From assembly GCF_009982895.1 (NCBI RefSeq), contig NZ_WXZL01000013.1, forward strand, positions 62,001-126,000: 64,000 nucleotides of DNA. The letters are read 5' to 3'. Below are positions 27,555 to 38,600 of this stretch, piece by piece. This DNA is from Deinococcus alpinitundrae. Its GTDB lineage: Bacteria; Deinococcota; Deinococci; Deinococcales; Deinococcaceae. A model generated the notes under the pieces. The model worked only from the letters and a program-made list of their open reading frames with translations. It searched no databases and was not told where the DNA came from. The stretch's first letter is position 1. The number at the start of each line of letters is the position of its first letter. The translations under genes were made by a program, and so were the position numbers.

Positions 27555-27700
27555 CACCTTGAAAACCCTATCCTGCGGATTGAGCTGCGCCTGGGTTCCC
27601 ATCGGCAGCGTGAGCCGAGGACTGGTATGCCCGAAGTCGACGTTCGCCAGCACCACCATCGCCTTGCTTCGGGACGAGACGATCTGGCGGAGGTTCATGG
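27555..27700 (-). pseudogene. Fragment of an S66/MccF-like peptidase
   Basis: The minus strand encodes MNLRQIVSSRSKAMVVLANV then DFGHTSPRLTLPMGTQAQL. This matches the C-terminal end of peptidase family S66 (LD-carboxypeptidase / microcin C7 immunity protein MccF), where a conserved GHt-P--tlPiG motif carries the catalytic His. Everything upstream, including the catalytic Ser and Glu, is missing. It is a short relic between the methyltransferase and the HNH gene. Confidence 0.55.
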
Positions 27701-27753
27701 GGCACTGGACCAGGACGGAAGGGCCGACGTCGGCCCTTCCAGTTTCTTCGGAT

Positions 27754-28638
27754 TCAGCGTCTGAAGACGTGTGCACCGTGCCATGCCAGGGCTTCGGGAT
27801 CGGGCCAGGCCCTAGCGTCGTTTGGGAGGATCAACCGTGTCCCGCTCTCGAACCGGAGTTTCCCGAGCTGGCCTTCGAAGCTCAAGGCTTGGAGCCGGAT
27901 CGACGTCGTCATCTCCACCACGCTGGAGACGTACCCGAACGTGATCAGCCCCTCGTCGTAGAGGCGATGGACGCCGGCGGTCAGCGAGAGGCCGTTACGG
28001 ACGTTGTCCGATCCGGCAGCGGCCACCGGCCGAACATGGGCAGCTTCCAGCAACGCTCGGGCTTCGCCAGCGGACGATCTGAAGCCTGTCAATGCGCACT
28101 GGAACGCGTATGCGGAGAGGACCTGCCCTCGGAAGCCCCGGTCCCGGACGCTCCGTCGGACGAGCTCCTCCGCCCGGATGGGCGTTAGGGGGATGCTCGC
28201 GGCAGGCAGTTCGGCGACTCCGATCAACCCGCTCGCGCACAGGATCGCGACCGCTTCCGCTGCCGTGACCGAGCGGACGGACTGGCCCTGGAGAACCGTA
28301 CCCCACCGTTGACGGGGTACGGCCTGTAGGCGGAGTTCGAAAGCGGTCCCCTCCACTGAGGTCAGGGACGACGGAACCGGGAGCGGGATGAGCTTGCCGT
28401 CGTATCGGACCTCCCACTGACCGTCCGGCCGTGCCGTCGGCGGTGAGTTGAGGAGCCCCCAGGAGACATACTGCTGCTGCCCTCCCCCACGTCTAGGCTC
28501 GTAGACGATGGCCAGTATCGGTTCACCCCCGTCGAGCGAGGCGAACCTGGCTAGGTAGGTCTTCGGAAAGATGTATGTCTCGTCGGTATCGCCGTACGGA
28601 TTATCCTCACGCCGGGAACTGAGCACCAGGTATTTCAT
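27754..28638 (-). CDS. HNH restriction-type endonuclease
   Basis: This 294-residue protein has a C-terminal HNH nuclease domain: AYAFQCALTGF (about 175), LEAAHVRPVAAAGSDNVRNGLSL (in two pieces around 193-215: AAHVRP, then NVRNGLSL) and VHRLYDEGLITF. The His, Asn and His ligands are in place. The N-terminal 150 residues are unique and may read the target sequence. Beside a decayed C5 methyltransferase on the same strand and an intact one nearby, it looks like the restriction enzyme of a type II-like system. The ATG at 28638 begins MKYLVLSS; the longer upstream frame overlaps the methyltransferase relic and lacks coding character. Confidence 0.8.
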   Translation of the reverse strand: MKYLVLSSRREDNPYGDTDETYIFPKTYLARFASLDGGEPILAIVYEPRRGGGQQQYVSWGLLNSPPTARPDGQWEVRYDGKLIPLPVPSSLTSVEGTAFELRLQAVPRQRWGTVLQGQSVRSVTAAEAVAILCASGLIGVAELPAASIPLTPIRAEELVRRSVRDRGFRGQVLSAYAFQCALTGFRSSAGEARALLEAAHVRPVAAAGSDNVRNGLSLTAGVHRLYDEGLITFGYVSSVVEMTTSIRLQALSFEGQLGKLRFESGTRLILPNDARAWPDPEALAWHGAHVFRR

Positions 28639-28689
28639 CGGAGCACTCAATATAGGACGCCTCGTCGACCCGGACTCTGACGGTGGAGT

Positions 28690-29335
28690 AGATGGCTCTC
28701 CTGCACGAGGTTCAGGAATCTGGATGTTCGGATCGACCGCTCCCCCACATTGAGGGGGGTCAGAATGGCCCGACCGACGACTGCCCGAGGACTGGTGGGA
28801 CAGCGTTGCCGATCTGTCTGCCTTGGCGTCTGAAACTGATCTCCTCGCCTGGGCGGACGAACTGGTAGTCGACCGGGAAAGTCTGGAGGAGCGCACCTTC
28901 GCGTAGGCTCGGCCCACGGTGTTGTGTGGGATGGACGAATCTCCCCGTACCGATGTTGAAGAACTGTGTCCTCATCGTCGGCGCAGGGGCTTTCGGGTCC
29001 ATCCGGCCATAGACCGAACCGTATCTCGAGCCGCTCGCCTTGTTGTGGCGAGCAAGGCGCAGTTCCTGTGGCCAGTCGGCCCACGTTCCTCCCGGCAGCG
29101 CGCTCTTCGCCCGAGCTGAGTTCAGGTCGCCGAGGTTGTAGGTGCAGTGCAGAGGATCGTTTGGATCGGTCTCGCCGGCTGCCAACGGCCGGAGTTCCGA
29201 GACGGCGTCGGCTACGCTCGGGTAATCGACTTTCGAGTGTGTCTTCGCCGGCATCTTCACCTCTCCATGCAGAGCGGCGAACAGGACGAGTCGGCGGGCC
29301 TGCGGGATCCCGTAGTCTGCTCGCAGTCGCGGTCG
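28690..29335 (-). pseudogene. Decayed second C5-methyltransferase (C-terminal half only)
   Basis: From DYGIPQARRLVLFAALHG to RRQGRQIGNAVPP this reading is paralogous to the intact methyltransferase at 25975-27117, with motifs VIII and X and the target domain present. The N-terminal half, including the catalytic PCQ motif, is missing. The C-terminus is frameshifted after GNAVPPVLG; the alternative frame continues AVVGRAILTPL. One Arg codon of the QARRR motif is deleted. The protein cannot be catalytic. It lies just upstream of, and in the same orientation as, the HNH endonuclease gene, so it was probably its original partner. Confidence 0.8.
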
Positions 29336-29524
29336 CGGACGTCCAGATCCGACGCGGGACCGGTCGAGACGTCTCGGGCCGATGCGCTGCCGCGTCTGCA
29401 CGGATTACCGGTAGAATAAGCGGTACTTTGTAGTCGAACGAAGTGGATTCCCGAGCTGGGTGGTCGCAGCCGTGTCTGGTATGGACACGTTCGCCATGAC
29501 CATCTCGCGGTCGGAGAAGCATTG

Positions 29525-32500
29525 ATGAACAGACCCGATTGGCGCGCATGGTCGTACAACGACTGGAATTCCAACCTCGTAGAGCACTGTTTCGGCTCGG
29601 ACGAAGCCGGTGCGGTGGAGCCCGTGGAGCGTATCGTCGCCACACCTCAAGAGCTCGCCGCCGTGACAGGCGACCCGGAGGCTGCACCGGACGAGGTGGC
29701 AGCTCGTTTTGTCACTGCAATGAAACGGGAGCTGCCTCTCCACGGGATCAGCTTCTACGCCTTCTGCTCGGACACGGCGGCCAGGGGCTGGACTCTACAG
29801 TCCGCCAGAGTGCCTCACTTCTTCGCGATGCTGTGGTTGACTTGCCTGGTGGCCAACGGCTACCCGGATGGCGGTGCGGACGAGTACCACCGACGAATAG
29901 CCGGATTGTTCGGTAGGAACATGAACCTGGACTGCTTGCCCGACCTGTGGTCGCAACTGCAGGAATGGACGTCCATCCGGGCCTCCACTTCCGCAGGGCC
30001 ACGGTTCCGTCGACTCGTCCTGCCCCCACCGGATCGCTACCGGACCGTCATCGGCTCGTCCTGGTTCCTCGCCTTCCCGCACGCTCAGGACCGAGCGAAA
30101 CTGTGCCAGCTGTTGGAAGAACACGATCTCGTCGGTGAAGAGCCGGCCCTCCACCGGACGGTCGCTGTCCTGGAAGTAGCTAAGCCGATCTTCAGTGCCA
30201 ATTTCGTCAAGGATCTCGACGATTTCGTCCGGGATTTCTACTCCAAAGACCGGGACGTACGCGACAGCGCTTTCTGGCGCGCGATTCGGCGCGAAGCGCT
30301 AGATGCCACTCGCGACGGCGGAGACTCCGGGGTGCACCGCACCGACACCCGCTTGATGGCCTATTACGATGCGGACGACGATCTGCTCGTGCCATATGTG
30401 GCGTGCAGCGGATCGGCACGCCTCCCGGAACCGTACGTGAAGGGTGATCTGAATTTCGACGTCGACGGTCTCGACTGTTGCGTGTTCTCACCCGTGGATG
30501 GGGAGCTTTCTATGCAGGCTGCCGCGCGGGCGGCATTCGAAGGCCGTCTGCCTGTCGCCAGCGCGGCCCTCCACTTCCGCAGGGGTGTGATGATCTTCAA
30601 GGCCGTGTTCAGGGGAGAGTACGAGCTGGTGGGTGGGCAGGCGGCGGACAACGCCGATTTGGCGCTCGTCCGCGACGACTTGGTCTCCCGCTTCGCCGCG
30701 CATTACGGAGGTGTCACCGACCCGGCCGCTATCGACGGGCTTGACGGGTGGCGACAGGTACGAGACTGCAGGGTGTCCATCCGCCGCGATGCGCCTGAGG
30801 GACTGGAAAGGGTAGGGCACCTCCAGGCGACGATGGCGCCGCCCGTGGTCCGGATCGTGGGGGGCATCCGTGGTGACGACGGCTTCGTCGCCTTGCGCGG
30901 TCAACTCCCTGTCGTCCGTTTCGCCGGGGCCATACGGGTCGAAGTCGAGTCGCCCGACAACCGCACGTTCCTGGCTGTGCGATCCTCTCGGATGCCGGAC
31001 GACTGGCTCCTCCCCGACGACATCGTCACCGGGCCCCCGGGCCGCTACCTCGTGAGGGTGCATTGGCCGACGCCGGACGGTATCCAGCACGTCACCGCCG
31101 GCGAGTTCAGGCTCGGCGCGAAACAGACGGATCATCGGTACAAGCCTCTACCGGCCGGCGTTCACGTGACGGAAGGTGTCGGGCTCGCCGCAGCGGCCTT
31201 CGAACGTGGTGAAGAGGTGTCCAGCCAGATCGCCGGCGCGCTCCTGAAGGAAGACGAGGACGGCTCCGCCCGACCCGATCTGATCGCTACGCTCTCGGAC
31301 GTCCTATACCTCGGCGCGTCACCGGGGGACGTGAGCCGTACCAGACGACCCGCTCAGGACTGGCTGCTCCTGGGCCCACACCATAACCCCAGGCTGCTGC
31401 TGTTCGTCGGGAATCCCGACATGCCGGAAATGCGCTCCGGTCGTAAGAGCACACACGATGGGAGCCGCAGCGTTTGGCTCAACACCATGCACAAGAGCCG
31501 GACGGTCAAGGTCAGGACGGCGGCGGGAAAAACTGAAGTCGTGGCCGATCATCCCAAAGTGGCGAAGGCCCTGTCGATCTTCAAGAACCGTAGCCTGGAT
31601 AGAGAAGACAGGCCGGACGAATCCCTGGCAGCCCTGACGCCGGTCCCGGTCATGCCCTGGTCCGGCGTCGACTCCGCAGTCGGCGTCAAGGAACTCGTGG
31701 ACGCGGTCGCAGCCCTGGCATGTCGGCGCAGCGGCATCCGGCTGAACAGCTTGGTGGAGGTGTTCGCCGACGCGACCGGGTGGAACCGCTTTGACCACGC
31801 GGCCACGTTGTACGAGCTCCTGCGCGCTTGGGTGGAAGCCGGTCTCCTGGACGTCTTCCACGCACGGGGACAACCGGTGTCGAACGTGCTGGCGCGCCGG
31901 CCGGGTTTCGTCGCCTACCGGATCGGCGACGGATTCCGTGCCACGCTGCTCGGGCTGTTGCCGTCTTCCGGTGCCTTCGCACTGGAGGAGGCGGCTGCCC
32001 GAAGAGGGGGGACGGTAGTCCAAAGCGTGTTCGGCGCCAACCCCTGGCAGCCCGAAGCCCTGCGTCTGGACGTCACCGATCTCTCCGTGCTGCGGGAGAT
32101 CACGCGGGAGCTGGAGCTGCAGCCGGTCAGGTGGTTCGACCCTCCTGGGCCGGGCGGCGTGTCGCCGGGTCAGGGGCCGGCCACTTGCGGTTCGGCCCCG
32201 GCATACCTCACGGAGAAGGTCTGGGACTGGAGGGCATCGCGCTTCGTCCATGCCCCTTCCACATTCGCCCGGATCGGCGTGCAGGTGGAACTGCGGCGCC
32301 ATCTCAGGTGCTGTCCGGTCTATGTCGTCACCGACGATGGCTGCGAGGTGGCGTGGTCGGAGGTGAGGAACTCGGCTCTGATCTGGGCCTACCGCCTCAA
32401 GTACGACGACCTGCCTTTCTCCGACGAAGCGGGCGGCCCAGTGACGCGAACCTGGGCCGGTGGACTCTACCTCCCGTTACGGTACGGGCGCCTATGCGCT

Positions 32501-32644
32501 GTCGTCGGGGCTGGCCTTTCCGGCCCTGCCGTCGACTCGTCCGGTCAGGTCACGTCTTACACGTATCCCCTATACGGCACCTTCCGGGAACCGCTCTCTG
32601 CGTTCCTGAAGGCCTCCACGGAGACGGCACGATTCGTCCACTGA
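29525..32644 (+). CDS. druH: Druantia type III-like protein DruH
   Basis: This 1039-residue protein has no recognisable catalytic domain. It is named from its position directly upstream of a DruE helicase and from its length, which fits the two-gene (DruH-DruE) type III Druantia anti-phage system. It looks soluble, with a Cys-rich stretch around residues 300-325 (CSGS, LDCCVF) and a beta-rich middle region. Residues about 715-790 have a winged-helix-like appearance (AVAALACRRSG, TLYELLRAWVEAGLLDV). The ATG at 29525 has CGGAG 9 bp upstream. A TTG three bases earlier is an alternative. druE follows after 42 bp with a strong ribosome site, so the pair is an operon. Confidence 0.65.
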   Translation: MNRPDWRAWSYNDWNSNLVEHCFGSDEAGAVEPVERIVATPQELAAVTGDPEAAPDEVAARFVTAMKRELPLHGISFYAFCSDTAARGWTLQSARVPHFFAMLWLTCLVANGYPDGGADEYHRRIAGLFGRNMNLDCLPDLWSQLQEWTSIRASTSAGPRFRRLVLPPPDRYRTVIGSSWFLAFPHAQDRAKLCQLLEEHDLVGEEPALHRTVAVLEVAKPIFSANFVKDLDDFVRDFYSKDRDVRDSAFWRAIRREALDATRDGGDSGVHRTDTRLMAYYDADDDLLVPYVACSGSARLPEPYVKGDLNFDVDGLDCCVFSPVDGELSMQAAARAAFEGRLPVASAALHFRRGVMIFKAVFRGEYELVGGQAADNADLALVRDDLVSRFAAHYGGVTDPAAIDGLDGWRQVRDCRVSIRRDAPEGLERVGHLQATMAPPVVRIVGGIRGDDGFVALRGQLPVVRFAGAIRVEVESPDNRTFLAVRSSRMPDDWLLPDDIVTGPPGRYLVRVHWPTPDGIQHVTAGEFRLGAKQTDHRYKPLPAGVHVTEGVGLAAAAFERGEEVSSQIAGALLKEDEDGSARPDLIATLSDVLYLGASPGDVSRTRRPAQDWLLLGPHHNPRLLLFVGNPDMPEMRSGRKSTHDGSRSVWLNTMHKSRTVKVRTAAGKTEVVADHPKVAKALSIFKNRSLDREDRPDESLAALTPVPVMPWSGVDSAVGVKELVDAVAALACRRSGIRLNSLVEVFADATGWNRFDHAATLYELLRAWVEAGLLDVFHARGQPVSNVLARRPGFVAYRIGDGFRATLLGLLPSSGAFALEEAAARRGGTVVQSVFGANPWQPEALRLDVTDLSVLREITRELELQPVRWFDPPGPGGVSPGQGPATCGSAPAYLTEKVWDWRASRFVHAPSTFARIGVQVELRRHLRCCPVYVVTDDGCEVAWSEVRNSALIWAYRLKYDDLPFSDEAGGPVTRTWAGGLYLPLRYGRLCAVVGAGLSGPAVDSSGQVTSYTYPLYGTFREPLSAFLKASTETARFVH

Positions 32645-32686
32645 ACCAGTGAGGCGGCCCGCCGCCTCACTCTCCTAGGAGTCCAC

Positions 32687-35600
32687 ATGCAAGATCCCAT
32701 CGGCAGTTTCCTCAGGATCCGCGACCTCTACCTCAGTTACCTGGACACGGCGTTCCGCATCGGCGACCCCAGTGTGTCGGCGGAGCGTGCGAAGCTGTTG
32801 CGCGACCCCGGAACGCTGTGCACCGAGCCGCTGATCGAACCACTCCCGCGGTACGCACCGTCGGAATTCTCCTTCCGAGACCTCCTCCATCCTCCAGCGA
32901 CGGGAGACGATCCCCTGGAAGGCATGTCCCCCCAAAGTCGCAAAGCGTTCGTGGAACTCGTCCTGTCAGGGCTGTTCCCGTCGGACGAGGTCGCCGATCC
33001 GGCGAGCTCCCCGCTCACTCGGGTGGCGAAATTCCATCCGTACGCCCACCAGGTGGCGATGCTGGCCAAAGGTACGAAGTCGGGCACGCCAGGCGTCGTG
33101 ACGTCGGGTACCGGCTCCGGCAAGACGGAGTCGTTCCTGCTGCCGGTGTTCGCGGCACTCGCCGAAGAAGCTAAGACTTGGCCTGCTCCAGCCACCGGGT
33201 ATCTCCAGCGCCGGTGGTGGACGAATCCGCAGACCGGTCTGCCATATGGGAAACACCCGAACGACTCGACGAGCAGACCGTCTTACAAAGCCATCCCGGC
33301 CGACCTTCGGCCACTGACCTCTCACCCTCGCCGGACGCCGTTCGTGCCCCATCGACAGGGGGAAACGCGTGACGCTGCGATGCGCGCGATCGTCCTCTAC
33401 CCGATGAACGCTCTGGTAGAAGACCAGATGGTGCGCCTCCGAAAGGCACTGGACTCCAAGGAAGCGCGGGCGACCATGGACCGAGAGTTCACCGGCAACA
33501 GGATCTTTTTCGGACGGTACACCGGAAAGAGCCCGGTCACCGGCCACGAAGACCACCCTGCCTTCCGCGACCTGCTCGACTTGGACGGTGCCGACTCTAT
33601 CCTGAAGGCACCGGCGCACCTGATTGACGCCGGCGAGGCTGAAGGGGAAGGTGGGAACAGCACGCTGGGCGACGTACGTAAGGCCGAGGTCAGGCGACGC
33701 GACAGGAAGCAGGAAGAACTCTTCGACTACATGGTGCAGGCTGAAGGCGGTCAGGCGACGGCCAGGGAACACGCCCGGGGCAAGGCGGTCTACCGCGCCG
33801 CCCCGTTCAATCCTGCCGAGGCGGCCTCCGCCTTCGACGACGATGCCCCGTTCATGTTTCCGTCCACCGACGGAAGCGAACTCGTCAACCGCTGGGACAT
33901 GCAGCGCACCCCCCCGGACCTCCTCATCACCAACGTCAGCATGTTGAGCGCCATGCTCTCGCGTGAGGTAGACGAAAACCTCTTCGGTGCCACTCGGGCT
34001 TGGCTCGAGAAACCCGACTCCTACTTCTACCTCGTCTTGGACGAACTGCACCTGCAGCGTGGCTCGGCGGGGACCGAGGTCGCATACCTGTTGAGGACAT
34101 TGCTGGACAGGCTGGGCCTCACGGAAGAAGGTCAGCGACACAAGCTCCGCATCCTCGCGTCCAGCGCATCGCTTCCCACCTCGTCAGGCGGAGAGCGAGA
34201 GAGCGTCGACTACCTCTGGGACATGTTCGGCCGTCACGGCACGAATCGGGTCTCGTCGACGGGAATGAAGACGGAAGTGCAGGACCCGAAGTCACAGTGG
34301 CGCGCCGCGATCGTTCCCGGCCGGGAAATCCCGTATCCCGACGGGAACGGCAGTCTGCAGAACATGGATTCACGACCGTTCGTGCGATTCCTGCAGCGCG
34401 CGATCGCCGCCGATCGTCCCGATGGCCTTCTGACCGCGCCCGATCCCGGCGACGACGAGGCACGGGAGTCATGGCGAGGGATCGCAGAAGAGTTGGGCGT
34501 TCCTGTCGACGGTCGACCGGTTCCGGAATGGGTCGCAGATACCGTCCGGGCTGCTGCCACAGAGATCGCCGGCGCCTGCTGGAATGCCGGAGAAGGCCGT
34601 ATGCGGGCCGTCGGTGCCCGCAAGCTCGTGTGGACTCTCTTCGCGGATCTCCGGGCCGAGGCGGCCACAGCGGAAACCCTCCCCTACGACAAGGCTCTGC
34701 TCGCTCTGCGGGCTCTCCTGTTCGTGAGGGGATGTGGGGACGGCTTGGCACCGTCGTCCGGTGGGCGCGTGTCGGACGCGCCCTCGTTCAGAATGCACAC
34801 GTTTTTCAGGAGCGTCGAAGGGCTCTACGCGCCAGCATGGAAGAACGCCGGGATTCCGACCGAGGAGGCCGACCCTGAGCGCCGCACCGAGATCGGCCGC
34901 TTGAGCGTGGAGCGCGAGACCCGCAAGCGCTTCGACGTAGGAGACGGCGGGCCTCTGCGCATGCTGCGGCAATTCGAGCTGCTCTACTGCGAATGCTGCG
35001 GCGAACTGTTCCTCGGCGGTATGCGCGCTGGAAACAACTCCAGAGCGGCGACGACTGAACTCCTGCCGCACGAACCCCTCTTGGACGGTCTACCCGACAC
35101 GGCCTCCGCGCAGCAGTTCGAGCTGCTGTCCCATGAACAGTACGCCGTGTTTTGGCCTGCGCCCGAAGGAAGCGTGCCGATGGTGAGCAAGGACGGTACG
35201 GTGGAAAGTTGGAAGTCCGCCCGGCTGAACCGCGAAACCGGTGTCGTGACCCCTGCCGTGCCTGTAGGTCGCGCACGGAGCGCAGCACCGACCGTCCCAG
35301 GCGAAACGGTCGGCGGTTTCCTGTTCGATCGGCGTAGTGCAGCCATGGACCGTCACCGTCGGAAGGAGACCGATCCCGAGACACACGTACCGTACGCCTG
35401 CCCCAAGTGCGGTACCGACTACGCTCCGCGCCGCAAGGGCATGGGCCGGTTGTCGCCCGTCCGGAACTTCCGTGCCGGCTTCGGAAAAACCACGCAATTG
35501 CTGGCCACGGAACTGTTCGACGTGCAGCGCGTCGGCGAGACGGAACTCGACGCGAAGCTGGTCTCCTTCTCGGACAGCCGGCAGGACGCCGCCCGCGCGG

Positions 35601-38600
35601 CCCTGGACATCGAACGCAACCATCACCAGGACCTGCGCCGCGAAATCCTCGCGATCTGCCTCCAGGAACAGGTCAAGACGAAGCGTGACGAGGAGGACCT
35701 GAGAGCCGAACTCGCCCGCGTGAGGGAAGAGCTGCACAGTGCGATAGACGAGGATCGGGACGAAGACGAGCGCACGTTGCGCACAGCGCGCGTCAACCTC
35801 CAAAAAGAGTTGGAGCAGCTCGGCGACGCATCGGTTCCATTCGCCGCACTCGTCGATCCCATTGACACCTTGAGCGAACGGGCGCCGGGGCCCGTCCGGC
35901 CACTCATACAGATGATGGTGGTCAAGGGAGTACATCCATACGACGACGCTGGAATCGAGCAACCTATGGGACATGCCGACAACGCCGATAGGAAGCCGGC
36001 CTGGTTCGATTGGGACGCCCTGTTCGACCTCAAGGGCGACGGCCAGGTCCATTGGAAGGCGGATCATAGTGTGAACCGGGCTTCGACGGATGCCCGCCGT
36101 ACTTTGGTGCACCGATTCGTCCGAACCATGACCGACGTCATCTTCAGCAAAACGTACTTCTCTTTCGAGGAAGCCGGCCTCGGGCATGTGACAGTCCGCT
36201 TGGGCAGCCTGCCTCAGCAGCGGCGTACGGAGAAGCGGCGGGCGGAGTTGAGTGCGCTGCTCCGTGTCCTGGCGGATGCCTACCGCTATTCCCCTTCACG
36301 GTATAGAAGCGACGACGACCGACTGAACCACATCGGACCGCGGGGTACGGTGAGCGGCAAGATCTTGGCCTACGCGAAGAGCGTATGGGGAGATGCGGAC
36401 GCGGAAACGCAAGTCGAGCTCGCCCTCGGCGACTTGGCGGAGGCTGGACACCCGGGTGGAATCGTCGACGTGTGGAACGTCCGGTTCGTGCTCCCTGAGC
36501 CCGACGCCGCCTACTGGCGTTGCGGACGCTGTGCCCGCGTGCACTTGCACCGGGGATCGGAGCGGTGCACGCGCTGCTTCGAGGAGCTACCTGTGGAGGC
36601 GGCCGGTACCGTGGCCGAACTACGTACCACGAGTTTCCTGGGACGCCGCGTGAACCGCGCCTTGAGCCATTGGTCGGACGCGGGCAGTTCGGTCGATCCG
36701 TGCTTCCGTCTACATTGTGAGGAGCTGACAGGGCAGACCGAAGATCCTGCGCGGAGGCAACGGGAATTCAGGGGCATCTTCGTCCCGTCGTCGGACCGGA
36801 CGCGAGAAGACGAGAATGGCGGGTTGCACGAACTCAAGGCGACCATAGACCTGCTCGCCGTGACGACGACGATGGAGGTCGGGATCGATATCGGCCCGCT
36901 CCAAGCCGTGCTGCAGGCCAACATGCCCCCGCAGCGGTTCAACTACCAGCAGCGCGTCGGCCGCGCCGGTCGACGAGGCCAGGCCTTTTCCATGGCCTTG
37001 ACCGTCTGCCGCACGAAGAGCCACGACCTGCACTACTTCAGGAACCCGGAACGGATGACGGGCGACGTGCCTCCACCCCCAGTGTTGACGAAAAGCATGG
37101 CTTCCATCGCCCGACGGTTCGTCACGAAACAGTGGCTCGTGGCCGCGTTCGCGCGACTGAGGACCGAAGACCGCCTAGACCCGTTGGGTCTGTACCCCGG
37201 TGACGTCATGTCTCCCCCGGACATTCACGGGGAATTCGTGCCTACCGCCACTTATCTCGCCCCAGGTGGCGACTGGAAGGAGCGTCTCGAGGGTGCGCTC
37301 GTCGCTACGCGGGATGGAGCGGTGCGGTTCGCAGGCATCCTCGCTGAGGACGGCAAGGTCAGCGTGGACGTTCCGGACGTGCGCACGTTCATCACCGGAT
37401 TGAACGAGAGAGTGACTTCCGAAGTCGCCTACGGCCTCGCCCAGTCGATCGCGGAGTTGGGCCTGCTGCCGATGTACGGGATGCCCACCCGGGTCCGGAA
37501 CCTATACCTCGGCCATGTTTGGTCCGGCGGTCGCATGGAGGTCGAGACGGTCGACCGCGACCTGGACGTCGCGATCTACGAGTTCGCACCAGGCGCCAAG
37601 CTCGTGAAGGACAAATACGAGCACCTGAGCGTCGGATTCACGCCAGAGTTCGAGCTTCCGGCCTACGCGCCCGCGGGCAGAGTCATGCCTGTCAGGGCGT
37701 TTCAGGACAAAGCCTTCGGGGAGACTTTTCAGCTGGCCCAGTGCCCCTCGTGCAGCGCGTGGGCCCGAGTGGAGACAGATACGGACGACTCCGAGGCGCG
37801 CTGTCAGGCATGCGATACCTTGCTCGGTAACAGCAGTCGCCACGAATGTGTCGTCCCGAACGCGTTCAGGACCAATTTTCAGCGGAGAGCACGGGACGAG
37901 GAAGGCCTCAGCGGCACCCGCCACCGTACCGTCCACGCCGAAGGCCGACCGATCCTACTCGAAGATCACGTCTTCTCCGAGGCGGCGGGGCACACGCATC
38001 TGTCGCTGAGCCTGGCGTTCGACGATCAAGCGCGTACCTACCGCTTGAACCGAGGCGATCCCGAACGCGCCTTCACTGTGAGCCACGGACGGCAACTGTT
38101 GGAGATCGGCAGAAAGAAGTACGACCTGCCTGCCCAAGAAATCGCGGACGAGCTCACTGAACAGGTTCGCGGATTCGAGCCTGCACCGAATCCTACACGC
38201 GTCTATTGGCTCGCCGCCCCGAAAACCACCGATTCCCTCTATCTCGCACCGACCGAGGTCCACTCGGCGCTGGCCCTCCACCGCCTCCCGGCACAGTCCG
38301 CGGAACCGGACCCCGACACGCAGTCCAGGTGGCAGGGTGTGCGCGCCGCTGCCATGTCGGCGACGTTCATGGTCGTAAGCCGCGTCGCCCTGGCACTCGA
38401 CATCGCTCCGGAGGAGCTGGCGGTGCTCGAACCCCGCCATTTCGGATCCGACCGCTCCCGTCCGCTCCTTCAGATCACGGACGAACTGATCAACGGGGCC
38501 GGCTTCTGCCGTATCCTGAGCGAGTCGGAAGGTCCACACCGTCCCCCGAGGATCATGGAACATATCGCCTCCATGCTGATGGACGAGCGCGCCTATCCGC

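Noticed and set aside
27237..27764. A 175-codon plus-strand frame between methyltransferase and HNH gene
   Set aside because: Low-complexity, Arg/Cys-rich composition; the opposite strand carries the recognisable S66 peptidase relic.
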